A stretch of 62,665 nucleotides of DNA, taken from contig JAGXFG010000001.1 of NCBI GenBank assembly GCA_024637395.1, positions 1 to 62,665 on the forward strand, read 5' to 3'. The notes under the pieces were generated by a model that saw only the letters and a list, made by a program, of their open reading frames with translations, was not told where the DNA came from and ran no database searches. The DNA is from Burkholderiaceae bacterium (GTDB taxonomy: Bacteria > Pseudomonadota > Gammaproteobacteria > Burkholderiales > Burkholderiaceae_E). Position numbers and translations under genes: made by a program. This document shows, one piece after another, positions 45,483 through 57,283 of the stretch (position 1 is its first letter; the number at the start of each line of letters is the position of its first letter).

Positions 45483-46190
45483 TCAGGAACTGGTGTCGGG
45501 CACCGTCCGTCTGATCAGCAGCATGGCTGCCCCGATCACGACCAGCGCCCCGATCAGGGCTGCCCCATACTCGACGATCGGGCCCTGTGGACCGAGCGCG
45601 CGCACCACCCAGACGTCGGTCACCATCATGTGGCCGGCGATCCAGCCAAGGAGCGCGCCGCCGCCCCAGATGACGATCGGGAACCGCTCGATCAGCCCAA
45701 TGACCATCTGGCTGCCCCAGACGATAATCGGAATGCTCACCAAAAGGCCGAAAACCACCAGTCCGATCTGATGTCCGGGATCGGCCTGCTGCGCGGCCCC
45801 GGCGATAGCGATCACGTTGTCGACGCTCATCACCAGGTCGGCGACGATGATCGTGCGCACCGCCGCCATCAGCGAGGTGCCGGCTGCGACCTCGTGGTGG
45901 CCGTCGCCCTGCTCCGGCAGCAGCAGCTTGACCCCGATCCAGAACAACAGCGCGCCGCCGACGATCTTGAGGAACGGCACCTGCAGCATTGCGACCGCGA
46001 AGACGATCAGGATCACCCGCAGGACGATAGCGCCCGCGGTTCCCCAGAGGACACCTTTCATCCGCTGGTGCTTGGGCAGGTTGCGGCAGGCCAGCGCGAT
46101 CACCACCGCGTTGTCGCCGCCGAGCAGGATGTCGATCATGATGATCTGGGCGACTGCCGCCCAGTTCATCGTGACCATGAACTCAATCAA
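45483..46190 (-). CDS. TerC-family integral membrane protein
   Basis: The 235-residue protein has about seven hydrophobic helices and the paired acidic motifs DILLGGDNAVVIALA and ADLVMSVDNVIAIAG that define TerC/Alx/YjbE proteins, thought to export metal ions such as Mn2+ during secreted-protein metalation. It lies 45 bp after sucD on the same strand. No yybP-ykoY riboswitch can be seen in that gap, so it may simply be read through from sucCD. Confidence 0.92.
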   Translation of the reverse strand: MIEFMVTMNWAAVAQIIMIDILLGGDNAVVIALACRNLPKHQRMKGVLWGTAGAIVLRVILIVFAVAMLQVPFLKIVGGALLFWIGVKLLLPEQGDGHHEVAAGTSLMAAVRTIIVADLVMSVDNVIAIAGAAQQADPGHQIGLVVFGLLVSIPIIVWGSQMVIGLIERFPIVIWGGGALLGWIAGHMMVTDVWVVRALGPQGPIVEYGAALIGALVVIGAAMLLIRRTVPDTSS

Positions 46191-46235
46191 CGTCAGCCTC
46201 GCGCGCCATCATCACGGACCCGCATCGCGGTCCGC

Positions 46236-47117
46236 TCAGAGCACGGTCTTCAGCAGCGAACCCATCTCCGAGGGATCGCGGGTGACCTTGATGCCACAGG
46301 CATCCATCACCGCGAGCTTTTCCTGCGCCGTGCCCTTGCCGCCCGAGATGATGGCGCCGGCATGACCCATGCGCTTGCCTGCCGGGGCAGTGACGCCGGC
46401 GATGAAGCCAACCACGGGCTTCTTCATGTTGGCCTTGACCCAGTGCGCGGCTTCTTCCTCGTCGGTGCCGCCGATTTCGCCGATCATCACCACTGCGTCG
46501 GTCTCGGGGTCGTCGTTGAACAGGCGCAGCACATCGATGTGCTTGAGCCCGTTGACCGGATCGCCGCCGATGCCCACTGCCGATGACTGGCCCAGCCCGA
46601 GAGCCGTGACCTGGGCAACCGCCTCATAGGTCAGGGTCCCGGAGCGCGACACCACCCCGATGCGACCCTTGCGATGGATGTGGCCCGGCATGATGCCGAT
46701 CTTGATTTCTTCGGGCGTGATCAGCCCGGGGCAGTTGGGCCCGAGCAGCAGGGTCTTGCTGCCGGCCTTGCGCATGCGGTCCCGCACCACGACCATGTCG
46801 CGCACCGGGATGCCCTCGGTGATGCAGATCACCAGTGCGAGCTCGGCCTGGACCGCCTCCCAGATCGCCTCGGCGGCGCCCGCCGGCGGCACGTAGATCA
46901 CCGAAACAGTCGCGCCGGTGGCAGCGCGCGCGTCGCGCACGCTGGCGAAGATCGGGATTCCCTCGAAGTCCTCGCCGGCCTTCTTGGGATGGACACCGGC
47001 GACGAACGCCGCCTTGCCATTGGCATAGTCACGGCACATCCGGGTGTGGTACTGGCCGGTCTTGCCGGTGATCCCCTGGGTGATCACCTTGGTGTTCCTG
47101 TCGATCAGGATGCTCAT
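46236..47117 (-). CDS. sucD: Succinate-CoA ligase alpha subunit SucD
   Basis: The TCA-cycle subunit binds CoA and carries the phosphohistidine. The 293-residue protein has the CoA-binding [39 protein letters not shown] and the phosphohistidine loop [14 protein letters not shown]. Length is normal. It follows sucC by 30 bp and has an AGGAACC-type ribosome-binding site. Confidence 0.97.
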   Translation of the reverse strand: MSILIDRNTKVITQGITGKTGQYHTRMCRDYANGKAAFVAGVHPKKAGEDFEGIPIFASVRDARAATGATVSVIYVPPAGAAEAIWEAVQAELALVICITEGIPVRDMVVVRDRMRKAGSKTLLLGPNCPGLITPEEIKIGIMPGHIHRKGRIGVVSRSGTLTYEAVAQVTALGLGQSSAVGIGGDPVNGLKHIDVLRLFNDDPETDAVVMIGEIGGTDEEEAAHWVKANMKKPVVGFIAGVTAPAGKRMGHAGAIISGGKGTAQEKLAVMDACGIKVTRDPSEMGSLLKTVL

Positions 47118-47147
47118 TGCTTGGGTTCCTGTTTTCGAATTCGCGAT

Positions 47148-48311
<1,164 letters not shown>

Positions 48312-48350
48312 CGCGTTTCCTCGTCAAGAATCCGGGAATTCGGGAGTCAA

Positions 48351-48947
48351 TCAGCCGCCTTCGGAGGCGGTCTGGGGTTCGTTGGCAGTTCCGACGTACC
48401 ACTTGGGGTAGTAGCGGCGAACCGCTTCCCCGTCGCTACGCATGGCTTGGCAACTGTCGAGTTGAAATGGCTTGCGCAAACCGCGCTCGCCGGCTTCCTG
48501 GGCGCGCCGGGCCAGTGCGCTGCCGGCCATCGCCTGAATGGCGAGGGTAGGCAGTTGCTGGGCAAGCTCGGTCAGGTGGGTACAACCATTGATTCCGGCC
48601 AGCCGCTCGCGCAGCTCACGCCCGAATCCTTTCATCAGGTTCAGCCCGATCATGGCCTGGTAGGCGGGCGCCGCCGGCTCGCCATACCCCGGGTAGGGAA
48701 CGCTGTTCATGATCGCCTCGGCGGCGCTGACGCAGAAAGTCTTATGGTCGATCGTGACCCGCAAACGCATCCGGTGCACCGGCTCTCCCGCCACCCGCAA
48801 GCCGCTTTGAAGTTGCAGGTCGTGGGGCTTGACGTCGGTCATCTCCACTTCGAGATCGAGGTCGCCGTCGTCGCGCGCGAACGCTTCAAGCACCACGGTC
48901 CGGGTATGGAGATGGGTTCTGCCGCTATTGGCCGGGGCTGATTGCAT
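48351..48947 (-). CDS. DUF2889-family conserved protein
   Basis: The 198-residue protein matches the DUF2889 pattern: RTHLHTRTVVLEAFARDDG, DVKPHDLQ, MRLRVTIDHKTFCVSAAEA and a C-terminal region ending in RRYYPKWY. Its function is unknown. The place between sucC and recX/recA is shared with many Burkholderiales genomes. Start at 48947 is the likely one; a longer frame to 48974 exists. Confidence 0.85.
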   Translation of the reverse strand: MQSAPANSGRTHLHTRTVVLEAFARDDGDLDLEVEMTDVKPHDLQLQSGLRVAGEPVHRMRLRVTIDHKTFCVSAAEAIMNSVPYPGYGEPAAPAYQAMIGLNLMKGFGRELRERLAGINGCTHLTELAQQLPTLAIQAMAGSALARRAQEAGERGLRKPFQLDSCQAMRSDGEAVRRYYPKWYVGTANEPQTASEGG

Positions 48948-49056
48948 CCGATTCTGGGTCGTGCCGCGAGGCACAAGCTAGTGGCGTCAAACCTGAAATG
49001 GTAGCACGCAAGAACCCATATGCTGCGGCGCCGCATCGCGCTCGACAACGGCTGAA

Positions 49057-49509
49057 TCAATCGTCCTCATTGCCCGAGAGCACCCGCCGGATCACCTCGC
49101 CCGGGAACCCGCGCGCGGCCAGGAAGCGGGTCTGGCGGGCGCGTTCGCCGAGATCCTCGGGCAGGCTGCCGAAGCGTCGCCGCCACACCTTACGGGCCCG
49201 CGCCAGCTCGGTGAGCCTCAGCTCGCGCACCTGCTCGGCCACCGTCTCTTCTGCCAGACCGTGCTCGCGCAACTCCTGGCGGATGCGGGCCACGCCGTAG
49301 CGCTCGCCCCGGCGCCGCGCGAGTGATTGGGCGAAACGCTCGGGGCTGAGCAGATCCTGCCGCTCGAGCTCGTCGAGCAGCGCCTCGATCGTGGCGGGGT
49401 CGTCACAATGACGCGCCAGTTTGCGCGCCAGTTCGCCCCGGGCATGCTCGCGTTGCGCGAGCAACCGCAGGGCCCGGGCCCTTAGCGATGGCTGCGCTCC
49501 GAATGACAT
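49057..49509 (-). CDS. recX: RecX regulatory protein
   Basis: RecX caps and inhibits RecA filaments. The 150-residue protein is made of tandem three-helix repeats: LRARALRLLAQREHARGELARKL, LDELERQDLLSPERFAQSLARRRGERYGVARIRQEL and the last repeat ending FLAARGFPGEVIRRVL. It follows recA by 38 bp, the usual arrangement, and is probably read by limited read-through. Confidence 0.93.
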   Translation of the reverse strand: MSFGAQPSLRARALRLLAQREHARGELARKLARHCDDPATIEALLDELERQDLLSPERFAQSLARRRGERYGVARIRQELREHGLAEETVAEQVRELRLTELARARKVWRRRFGSLPEDLGERARQTRFLAARGFPGEVIRRVLSGNEDD

Positions 49510-49547
49510 GGCTGTTGCCGGCAGCAGGCGCTATGCCGGCCTTGCTC

Positions 49548-50591
<1,044 letters not shown>

Positions 50592-50658
50592 CTTGACAAC
50601 CTTCTCGGTGGCGCCTCGTTCCATCAGACCAGCTCCCTGCAGTTCGTTGAGTGAGCCG

Positions 50659-50691
50659 ATTATGTCACGAAACTACTGTACAAACAATCAG
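50659..50691 (-). promoter_or_regulatory. recA promoter with LexA-like SOS box
   Basis: On the minus strand, -35 TTGTTT (50682-50687), 17-bp spacer and -10 CATAAT (50659-50664) precede recA. Overlapping the -35 is CTGT-N8-TCAG (50676-50691 on the plus strand), which differs from the beta/gammaproteobacterial LexA box CTGT-N8-ACAG at one of eight bases. Confidence 0.65.
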
Positions 50692-51245
50692 TCCTGTTGC
50701 TTAGGCTGCACGGCCTGATCTGCTCCTGGCCGGTCTTCCCCGAGGACCTCGAGGGCAACCGCCAAGGCGTGCCGCGCAGCCTGCAATCGTACCTGCGCGC
50801 GGTCGCCGCCAAAGCGCCCAGTTTCCTGGCGCACCGCCCCGCTGGTGCGCGCCCAGCCAAAGCACACCGTGCCCACTGGCTTGTCGGCGGTGCCGCCGTC
50901 GGGGCCGGCGATGCCGGTCACGGCCAGCGCCAGCTGCGAGCGGCTGTGCCACAGCGCGCCCTGCGCCATCGCGCCGGCCACTGGCTCGCTGACCGCGCCG
51001 TGGGCGGCGAGCAGCGGGCGCGGCACTGCCAGCAACTCCTGCTTGGCCTCATTGCTGTAGGTCACGAAACCACGCTCGAACCAGACGCTGGAACCGGACT
51101 GCTCGGTGAGCGCGCGGGCGATCAGCCCGCCGGTGCACGATTCGGCCGTCGCCACCTGCTCGCCGCGCCGGGTGAGTGCGGCACCCAGGCGCGCCGCGAG
51201 CGCGAAGACCTCGGCTTCGGTAACCACGGTTTGCCCCTGGTTCAT
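50688..51245 (-). CDS. pncC: Nicotinamide-nucleotide amidohydrolase PncC (CinA C-terminal domain)
   Basis: The 185-residue protein is the stand-alone CinA C-terminal domain, which deamidates NMN to NaMN in pyridine-nucleotide recycling. It shows VATAESCTGGLIARALTEQSGSS, FVTYSNEAKQELL, GAVSEPVAGAMAQGA and ALAVTGIAGPDGGTADKPVGTV. Its start overlaps the pgpA stop as ATGA and it ends next to the recA promoter. Confidence 0.93.
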   Translation of the reverse strand: MNQGQTVVTEAEVFALAARLGAALTRRGEQVATAESCTGGLIARALTEQSGSSVWFERGFVTYSNEAKQELLAVPRPLLAAHGAVSEPVAGAMAQGALWHSRSQLALAVTGIAGPDGGTADKPVGTVCFGWARTSGAVRQETGRFGGDRAQVRLQAARHALAVALEVLGEDRPGADQAVQPKQQD

Positions 51246-51757
51246 GACCACGCCCGCCATGCCGCCAGCACCAGCAGCGAGTACAACGCCGCCAGCAGGT
51301 CATCGAGCATCACGCCCAGCCCACCGGCCACCCGGCGCTCGAACTGGCGGATCGGCGGCGGCTTGACCACGTCGAAGAACCGGAACAGGGCGAAGCACAC
51401 TGCCTGGGTGGCGAGGTCGCCGCCCGCCAGCCAGAGCACCAGCCAGAAGGCCACGATCTCGTCCCAGACGATCGCGCCCGGGTCAGCGCTCATCATGTCG
51501 GCCGCCGTGCGGGAGCTGGCCCAGATCCCGAGCACGAACGAGGCGCCAATCAGCACCGCCCACTGGACGTTGCCCAGCCAGGGCGCGAGCAGCAGATACG
51601 ACAGCCATGCGCCCAGCGTCCCGACCGTTCCCGGCGCGACCCGCGCCAGCCCGCAGCCGAAGCCCAGCGCCACCAGGTGCGACAGCCTGGCCACCAGGAA
51701 CCGCCAGTCCAGCCGCGGCGCGGCCAGGGGCGTCTGAACCGGCTGGGCGCCTTTCAT
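51242..51757 (-). CDS. pgpA: Phosphatidylglycerophosphatase A PgpA
   Basis: PgpA dephosphorylates PGP to phosphatidylglycerol at the inner membrane. The 171-residue protein has FGCGLARVAPGTVGTLGA, the acidic IVWDEIVAFWLVLW and the C-terminal KPPPIRQFERRVAGGLGVMLDDLLA, with about four hydrophobic segments. It follows thiL by 4 bp and overlaps pncC by 4 bp, as is usual in proteobacteria. Confidence 0.94.
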   Translation of the reverse strand: MKGAQPVQTPLAAPRLDWRFLVARLSHLVALGFGCGLARVAPGTVGTLGAWLSYLLLAPWLGNVQWAVLIGASFVLGIWASSRTAADMMSADPGAIVWDEIVAFWLVLWLAGGDLATQAVCFALFRFFDVVKPPPIRQFERRVAGGLGVMLDDLLAALYSLLVLAAWRAWS

Positions 51758-51761
51758 TGCG

Positions 51762-52724
51762 TCACGCGAAGTGGTTGAAACCGGCCCGCGCCAGTGGCAC
51801 GGGCCGTCCGCGGGCGTCGACCACCGTGACGCCCGCGCCCGGCACGATCGTGCCGATGCGGGTCAGCTCGAGCGTGCCGTGCGCGCCCAGCGCCGCGATC
51901 GCACCGCGATTTTCAGCGGCCGCCGAGAACAGCAGTTCGTAGTCGTCGCCGCCGGCGAGCGCCAGCTCGATGCGCTCCGCCTCAGCCAGGGCGGCCAGTT
52001 CGCCGGCCACGGGAATGTCCGGCCAGCGCAGCTCTGCGCCGACCCGGGAACGCTCGCAAATGTGGCCCAGATCGCCCACCAGGCCGTCGGAGAGGTCGAT
52101 CGCGGCGCGCGCCAGGTGGCGCAGCGCCAGTCCCAGCGCGATCCGCGGCTCCGGCCGATCGAGTCGGGTGCACGCCGCGGCGGGCAGCTCCGCCCCGCGC
52201 CCGGCGAGCCGTTCACGGGTCGCATAGGAGGCCGCGCCCAGCGCGCCCGAGACCCACAGGTCGTCTCCCGGCTCGGCGTGGTCCCGGCGCAATGCGGCGC
52301 CGTTTGGCACCCGGCCCAGCGCGGTAATCGAAATGGTCAGCGGACCCCGGGTGGTGTCACCTCCGGCCAGTTCGCAACCATAGCGGTCGGCCAGCGCAAA
52401 CATGCCGCGCGCGAATGCTTCCAGCCAGCCCTCGTCGATCCCGGGCAGCGCCAGGGCCAGGGTAAAGGCCTCGGGGCGAGCGCCCATCGCCGCCAGGTCC
52501 GAAAGATTGACTGCCAGACACTTGTGGCCGAGCGACTCGGGGTCGACGTCGGTAACGAAATGGCGCCCGGCGACCAGCATGTCGGTGGTGACCACCAGCG
52601 ATTCCGCCTCGCCCGCGGCATTGCGGCCCGCGCGCAGCAGCGCCGCGTCATCACCAATCCCCAACTCGAGCCCGCTCGGCGGGGCCCGGTTGAAGAAACG
52701 GCGGATCAGTTCGAATTCGTCCAC
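51762..52724 (-). CDS. thiL: Thiamine-monophosphate kinase ThiL
   Basis: ThiL makes thiamine pyrophosphate from thiamine phosphate. The 320-residue protein starts at GTG (VDEFELIRRFF), the normal ThiL beginning, and shows LGIGDDAALL, VVTTDMLVAGRHF, CLAVNLSDLAAMGA, ELAGGDTTRGPL and AIDLSDGLVGDLGHIC. The frame is open further upstream to 52859 but that part lies in the nusB end. It is the last thiamine gene and works on the product of ThiE. Confidence 0.95.
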   Translation of the reverse strand: MDEFELIRRFFNRAPPSGLELGIGDDAALLRAGRNAAGEAESLVVTTDMLVAGRHFVTDVDPESLGHKCLAVNLSDLAAMGARPEAFTLALALPGIDEGWLEAFARGMFALADRYGCELAGGDTTRGPLTISITALGRVPNGAALRRDHAEPGDDLWVSGALGAASYATRERLAGRGAELPAAACTRLDRPEPRIALGLALRHLARAAIDLSDGLVGDLGHICERSRVGAELRWPDIPVAGELAALAEAERIELALAGGDDYELLFSAAAENRGAIAALGAHGTLELTRIGTIVPGAGVTVVDARGRPVPLARAGFNHFA

Positions 52725-52752
52725 GCGCTTGCGTCTCCCGGCCGCGCGCGGC

Positions 52753-53247
52753 TCAGCTCTTGCCGAGTTCGACGGCACGCAGGCGCGCCGCGACCTGGTC
52801 AAGAACCCCGTTGACGTACTTGAAGCCGTCAGTGCCGCCGAAGGTCTTGGCGAGTTCAACCGCCTCGTTGATCACCACCCTGACCGGTATCTCGGGGTGC
52901 CGCGCCAACTCAAAGGCGCCAAGCAGCAGCACCGCATGCTCCACCGGGCTGAGTTCGCGTATTCCCCGGTCGAGATGCGGCGCAATCGCCTCGTGCAGTT
53001 CGGCGCTGGCTGCGAGACAACCGTGGAGCAGCGCCAGGAAATGTTCCTTGTCCGCCCGCGCGAAGCCCGGCGTGGTGGCGATGTGCACCTCGATCGCGCC
53101 GGCATCCTCGCCCGAGATCAGCCACTGGTAGATGCCCTGGACCGCGAATTCGCGCGCCCGCCGCCGGGCGCTGCGCCCGCCACCGGCTTCCCGGCCCGAG
53201 CGCCGTTCGGGACGCGGCGTTCCCGAGCCGTCAGCAGCCGACGTCAC
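52753..53247 (-). CDS. nusB: Transcription antitermination factor NusB
   Basis: NusB pairs with S10 (NusE) to bind boxA during rRNA antitermination. The 164-residue all-helical protein has a basic N-terminal extension (residues 1-25) and the core [35 protein letters not shown] and [30 protein letters not shown]. It overlaps the ribH stop by 4 bp. Confidence 0.95.
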   Translation of the reverse strand: MTSAADGSGTPRPERRSGREAGGGRSARRRAREFAVQGIYQWLISGEDAGAIEVHIATTPGFARADKEHFLALLHGCLAASAELHEAIAPHLDRGIRELSPVEHAVLLLGAFELARHPEIPVRVVINEAVELAKTFGGTDGFKYVNGVLDQVAARLRAVELGKS

Positions 53248-53786
53248 CGTGCACCCTCTTCATCATCATCATCTGCCTCGGTATCGTCGTCCGCCGACAA
53301 TCCGCTCATCGAATCGAGCAGATTCGCCATTTCGACGGCAACAACGGCGGCATCCGCGCCCTTCTCGGCCACGCGCGCCAGCGCCTGTTCATCGGTTTCG
53401 CAGGTGAGAATCGCGTTGGCGATCGGAATCGAATACAGGCTTGCCACCCGCGAGACACCAGCCGCGCTCTCGTTAGCCACCACTTCGAAGTGATAGGTCT
53501 CGCCCCGGATCACCGCGCCAATGGCGATCAGCGCATCGAATTCGCCGGACTCGGCGAGGCGTTGCAGCGCAACCGGAATTTCCAGCGCACCCGGCACGGT
53601 GCAGACGAACACATCCTGCGCTGCCACCCCGAGTTCAAGCAGCTGGCTCAAGCACGCATCGCGCAGACCCTGGCAGATCGGCTCGTTGAAACGCGCCTGC
53701 ACCAGACCGATGCGCAGCCCCCGGCCGTCGACTTCGGCTTCATAGACGTCGATGTCGTGTTCCACAACCACCCCCTTGTCGTTCAT
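53244..53786 (-). CDS. ribH: 6,7-dimethyl-8-ribityllumazine synthase RibH
   Basis: RibH makes lumazine for riboflavin synthesis. The 180-residue protein has [60 protein letters not shown] and [17 protein letters not shown]. The C-terminus has an unusual 17-residue acidic tail ([16 protein letters not shown]) beyond the normal fold. It is coupled to ribBA and nusB by 4-bp overlaps on both sides. Confidence 0.95.
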   Translation of the reverse strand: MNDKGVVVEHDIDVYEAEVDGRGLRIGLVQARFNEPICQGLRDACLSQLLELGVAAQDVFVCTVPGALEIPVALQRLAESGEFDALIAIGAVIRGETYHFEVVANESAAGVSRVASLYSIPIANAILTCETDEQALARVAEKGADAAVVAVEMANLLDSMSGLSADDDTEADDDDEEGAR

Positions 53787-54910
53787 TCGCCGCCCGGTTC
53801 GAAGCCGGCGACCTCGAGATCGAAGCCGGTCATGCTGGGCATCTTGCGTGGCCGCGCCAGCAGGCGCATCCGGGACACGCCCAGATCCTTGAGAATCTGG
53901 GCGCCGACGCCATAGGTGCGAAGATCCAGCCGGGCTGCCCGGTGCGCTTCGGCCACCCGGGCGTCGTCGTCGCTGGCTGCGCTGGTACTTTCAAGTGCGC
54001 TCAGCAGGTCGGCACCGGACTGGCCGCAATTGAGCAGGACCACCACCCCCGGGCCGTCATGCCGGGCGATCGCCTCGAGCGCCTGCGGCAGGGGCCAGGA
54101 ATGCGCGCTGGTTTCCGATTCCAGAAAGTCGAGCACGCTCAGCGGTTCGTGCACCCGCACCAGAGTCTCCTGGTGGGCGCTGATCTCGCCCTTGACCAGC
54201 GCCAGGTGGGGCGAGCCGCTGGGCTTGTCGCGATAGGCGATCATCAGGAACTCGCCCTGGGCGGTCTTGACCGGGCGCTCGAGCAGCCGTTCGATCAGGC
54301 TCTCGTTGGCGCTGCGATAGTGGATCAGGTCGGCGATGGTGCCGATCTTGAGGTTGTGGTGGGCGGCAAATTCGATCAGATCGGGCAGCCGGGCCATCGT
54401 CCCGTCGTCCTTGAGAATTTCGCAGATTACCGCGGCTGGCGTCAGACCAGCCATCTGGGCCAGATCGCAGCCCGCCTCGGTATGACCGGCGCGCATCAGC
54501 ACACCGCCGGGCTGCGCGGTCAGCGGAAAAACGTGTCCGGGCTGGACCAGGTCCTCGGGGCGGGTGTCGCGCGCCACCGCGACCTGCACCGTGCGGGAGC
54601 GGTCGGCGGCCGAGATTCCGGTGGTCACCCCTTCGGCGGCCTCGATCGAAGCGGTGAAGTTGGTGCCATGGCGGGTGCCGTTGCTGACCACCATTGGCGC
54701 CAGCCGGAGCTCCCGGCAGCGCTCGGCGGTAAGCGTCAGGCAAATCAGGCCGCGGCCGTGGCGGGCCATGAAGTTGATCGCCTCGGGGGTGACGAAGTCG
54801 GCCGCGAGCAGGAGGTCGCCCTCGTTCTCGCGATCTTCCTCGTCGACGAGGATGACCATCCGGCCGGCGCGCAGCTCGGCGACTATTTCAGAGGTGGTGG
54901 CGGTAGGCAT
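53783..54910 (-). CDS. ribBA: 3,4-dihydroxy-2-butanone-4-phosphate synthase with degenerate GTP cyclohydrolase II domain
   Basis: Residues 1-200 form a complete RibB domain ([76 protein letters not shown]). The C-terminal part resembles GTP cyclohydrolase II ([39 protein letters not shown]) but the zinc motif C-x-G-D-x-x-G-S-x-R-C-D-C is absent. It is therefore probably a RibBX-type hybrid, and the GTP cyclohydrolase step must be encoded elsewhere. The annotation ribBA reflects domain order only. Confidence 0.93.
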   Translation of the reverse strand: MPTATTSEIVAELRAGRMVILVDEEDRENEGDLLLAADFVTPEAINFMARHGRGLICLTLTAERCRELRLAPMVVSNGTRHGTNFTASIEAAEGVTTGISAADRSRTVQVAVARDTRPEDLVQPGHVFPLTAQPGGVLMRAGHTEAGCDLAQMAGLTPAAVICEILKDDGTMARLPDLIEFAAHHNLKIGTIADLIHYRSANESLIERLLERPVKTAQGEFLMIAYRDKPSGSPHLALVKGEISAHQETLVRVHEPLSVLDFLESETSAHSWPLPQALEAIARHDGPGVVVLLNCGQSGADLLSALESTSAASDDDARVAEAHRAARLDLRTYGVGAQILKDLGVSRMRLLARPRKMPSMTGFDLEVAGFEPGGE

Positions 54911-54973
54911 TCCGGCATTTTACGCTGCCCGAATGCTCTCGCGCGGCGACGCGGTTCGCGCGATACTGTCGGC

Positions 54974-55465
54974 ATGGATCCGGACGACACCAGCGCCTAC
55001 CAACGGCTCGAAGACCGGGCCAGCGCCCGAGCCGCGCTCATCGCCGAACTTGGCCAGGCCCGCCAGGAACTGCGCCTGTTCGACCGCGACGCCGGTTTCT
55101 GGGACCTCGACAGCGCCCAACTCTGTGCCGCGCTCGATGCCTGCCTGCGCCGCAGCCAGTTCACCCGGGCAACCCTGATCCTGCACGACGCCAGCGCACT
55201 GGCGAGCAAGGCGGCCCGCCTGGCGGAGATTGCCGTCCGGTTTGCGCCCCGCCTGCAGATCCGTGAAACCGAGCCGGAGGTTCGCAGCTATGCGCTCGGC
55301 GTGGTGATCATCGACCAGGCGGTGGTGCTGCGCCGGCCGCACTTCGATCGCAGCTTCGCTGTCCTGGACCGCGACCAGACCGCGATCGCCGCCGCTACCA
55401 AACTGTTCGATGAGTTGGTCGAGCGCTCGACGCCGGCACCGCCGCCCCGCGCGACTGGCCTCTGA
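54974..55465 (+). CDS. Conserved beta-proteobacterial protein of unknown function
   Basis: The 163-residue protein has an N-terminal helix ([20 protein letters not shown]), then [45 protein letters not shown] and [19 protein letters not shown]. The second half recalls a domain (DUF7931-like) that is often fused to acetyltransferases, but I cannot verify it. It lies alone on the plus strand between ribBA and ribE, divergent from ribBA by 63 bp. The ATG at 54974 is chosen because the frame upstream runs through ribBA. Confidence 0.7.
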   Translation: MDPDDTSAYQRLEDRASARAALIAELGQARQELRLFDRDAGFWDLDSAQLCAALDACLRRSQFTRATLILHDASALASKAARLAEIAVRFAPRLQIRETEPEVRSYALGVVIIDQAVVLRRPHFDRSFAVLDRDQTAIAAATKLFDELVERSTPAPPPRATGL

Positions 55466-55472
55466 GAGCGCC

Positions 55473-56108
55473 TCAGTTCTGCGGCAACTGCACCTGGCCC
55501 AGCATCCGCTCGACGTAACGGGCCATCAGGTCCACTTCCAGGTTCACCCGGTCGCCTACCTTGAGCCTGCCCAGGGTGGTGACTGCCATCGTGTGCGGGA
55601 TCAGGTTGATCGAGAACACGGTGCCGTCGGCGCGATCCTCGACCTCATTGACCGTCAGGCTCACGCCGTTGACGCCGGCCGAGCCCTTGTAAGCGAAATA
55701 ACGCGCCAGCGCGGGGGCGACGCCAATCTCGAGGGTCCAGCTCTCGCCGACCGGCTCGAAGCGCACCACTTCGCCCAGTCCATCGACGTGCCCGGTCACC
55801 AGATGGCCTCCCACCCGGTCCGACAGCCGCATGGCCTTCTCGAGATTGACCTCGCCGGGGCGATCCAGTCCAACGGTCTTGGAGAGGCTCTCCGCCGACA
55901 CTTCGACCACGAAACTGTTGCCCTCGACCGCGATGGCGGTCATGCAGGCGCCCTGGATGGCGACCGAATCACCGATCCCGAGATCGTCGACCCCCAGTTC
56001 GCCAGCCGCCACGGTCAACCGCACTCCGGCGTCACCGCCATTGCCGGCGCCGCTCAGTTGCTCGACTTTTTCGATCCGGCCGCGTGCCGCGACGATTCCA
56101 GTGAACAT
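55473..56108 (-). CDS. ribE: Riboflavin synthase alpha chain RibE
   Basis: The enzyme dismutates two lumazines into riboflavin. The 211-residue protein shows two lumazine-binding repeats: N-terminal MFTGIVAARGRIEKVE with VQGACMTAIAVEG-like VAIQGACMTA, and the second with VTGHVDGLGEVVRFEP and GVNGVSLTVNEVEDRADGT. ATG at 56108 gives the canonical MFTGI start. It is 26 bp downstream of ribD. Confidence 0.96.
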   Translation of the reverse strand: MFTGIVAARGRIEKVEQLSGAGNGGDAGVRLTVAAGELGVDDLGIGDSVAIQGACMTAIAVEGNSFVVEVSAESLSKTVGLDRPGEVNLEKAMRLSDRVGGHLVTGHVDGLGEVVRFEPVGESWTLEIGVAPALARYFAYKGSAGVNGVSLTVNEVEDRADGTVFSINLIPHTMAVTTLGRLKVGDRVNLEVDLMARYVERMLGQVQLPQN

Positions 56109-56134
56109 CAACTATCCCCTTATTCCAGACCACT

Positions 56135-57283
56135 CTAATCCGCTGACACCGGCCCGCGCGTCTCGGGCGCCGGCGGATCACCGTCGCCAGCGCCCGCTTT
56201 GCCGATGCGCGCCACGATCCGCACATCAGCGCCGACACTGGTCACCGAAGTGATCCGCAGCTTGATCCCGTCCGCGAGCCGCTCGAGCGGGGCGAGTGCA
56301 AACATCCCGGTCGCCGGCCCCAGCAAAGTCGGCGCCAGATAGACCAGCAATTCGTCGACGCAACCCGCAGCGAGCAGCGCGCCATTCAGGCGTGAACCGG
56401 CCTCGACGTGGATCTCGTTGAGCGAGCGGCTCGCCAGCTCGCGCATCAGCGCCGGCAAGTCAACCCGGCCAGCGCCGTCAGGCAGGTGGACGATCCCGCA
56501 GCCGTGGTCGCGCAGTTCCCGCTCCTTATCGACGAACCCGGTCGCCGCAGTCGCGATCAGCAGGTTGCCGCTGCGCACCAGCCGGGAGTCGACGTCGACC
56601 GCAAGGCGTGCGTCGACGAGAACCCTCAGCGGCTGGCGCTCGGTTGCGACCAGCCTGACGTCAAGGCGCGGGTTGTCGGAGCGCACCGTGCCGATGCCGG
56701 TGAGGACCGCACAGGAGCGCGCGCGCCAGGCGTGACCGTCGGCGCGGGCCTCCGGCCCGGTGATCCATTGGCTCGCGCCATTGGCCAGCGCGGTCGCGCC
56801 ATCGAGGCTGGCCGCCACCTTCAGCCGCACCCAGGGGCGGCTCCGCGTCATGCGCGAGCAGAAACCCAGGTTGAGTTCGCGGGCCTCGTCGCGCAACAGG
56901 CCGCAGCGCACCTCGATCCCACTGGCCCGCAGGCGCTCCAGCCCCCAGCCGTCGACCTGGGGATTGGGATCCTCCATCGCGACGATGACCCTCGCCACCC
57001 GGGCTTCGATCAGCGCCGCGACGCACGGCGGGGTGCGTCCGAAGTGGCTGCAGGGCTCGAGTGACAGATAGACGTCGGCGCCGCGCGCGCGGCCGCCGGC
57101 CTGCGCCAGCGCCACCACCTCGGCATGAGCCTCGCCGGCGCGCTGGTGCCAGCCCTCGCCCACGATCTGGCCCGCGCGCACGATCACGCAGCCGACCCGC
57201 GGGTTGGGCGTGGTCGTGTACAAGCCGCGCCCGGCGAGTTCCAGGGCGCGCGCCATCCAGCGATGGTCGGCTTCGTTGAACAT
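56135..57283 (-). CDS. ribD: Bifunctional riboflavin deaminase/reductase RibD
   Basis: RibD carries out the second and third riboflavin steps. The N-terminal deaminase has the zinc set H53-A-E55 (GEAHAEV), C78 and C87 (PCSHFGRTPPC). The C-terminal reductase has VRLKVAASLDGATAL, ITGPEARADGHAWRARSCAVLTGIGTVRSDNP and EIHVEAGSRLNGALLAAG. The 382-residue length is normal. No FMN riboswitch can be recognised upstream; nrdR, often next to ribD in this group, is absent here. Confidence 0.95.
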   Translation of the reverse strand: MFNEADHRWMARALELAGRGLYTTTPNPRVGCVIVRAGQIVGEGWHQRAGEAHAEVVALAQAGGRARGADVYLSLEPCSHFGRTPPCVAALIEARVARVIVAMEDPNPQVDGWGLERLRASGIEVRCGLLRDEARELNLGFCSRMTRSRPWVRLKVAASLDGATALANGASQWITGPEARADGHAWRARSCAVLTGIGTVRSDNPRLDVRLVATERQPLRVLVDARLAVDVDSRLVRSGNLLIATAATGFVDKERELRDHGCGIVHLPDGAGRVDLPALMRELASRSLNEIHVEAGSRLNGALLAAGCVDELLVYLAPTLLGPATGMFALAPLERLADGIKLRITSVTSVGADVRIVARIGKAGAGDGDPPAPETRGPVSAD

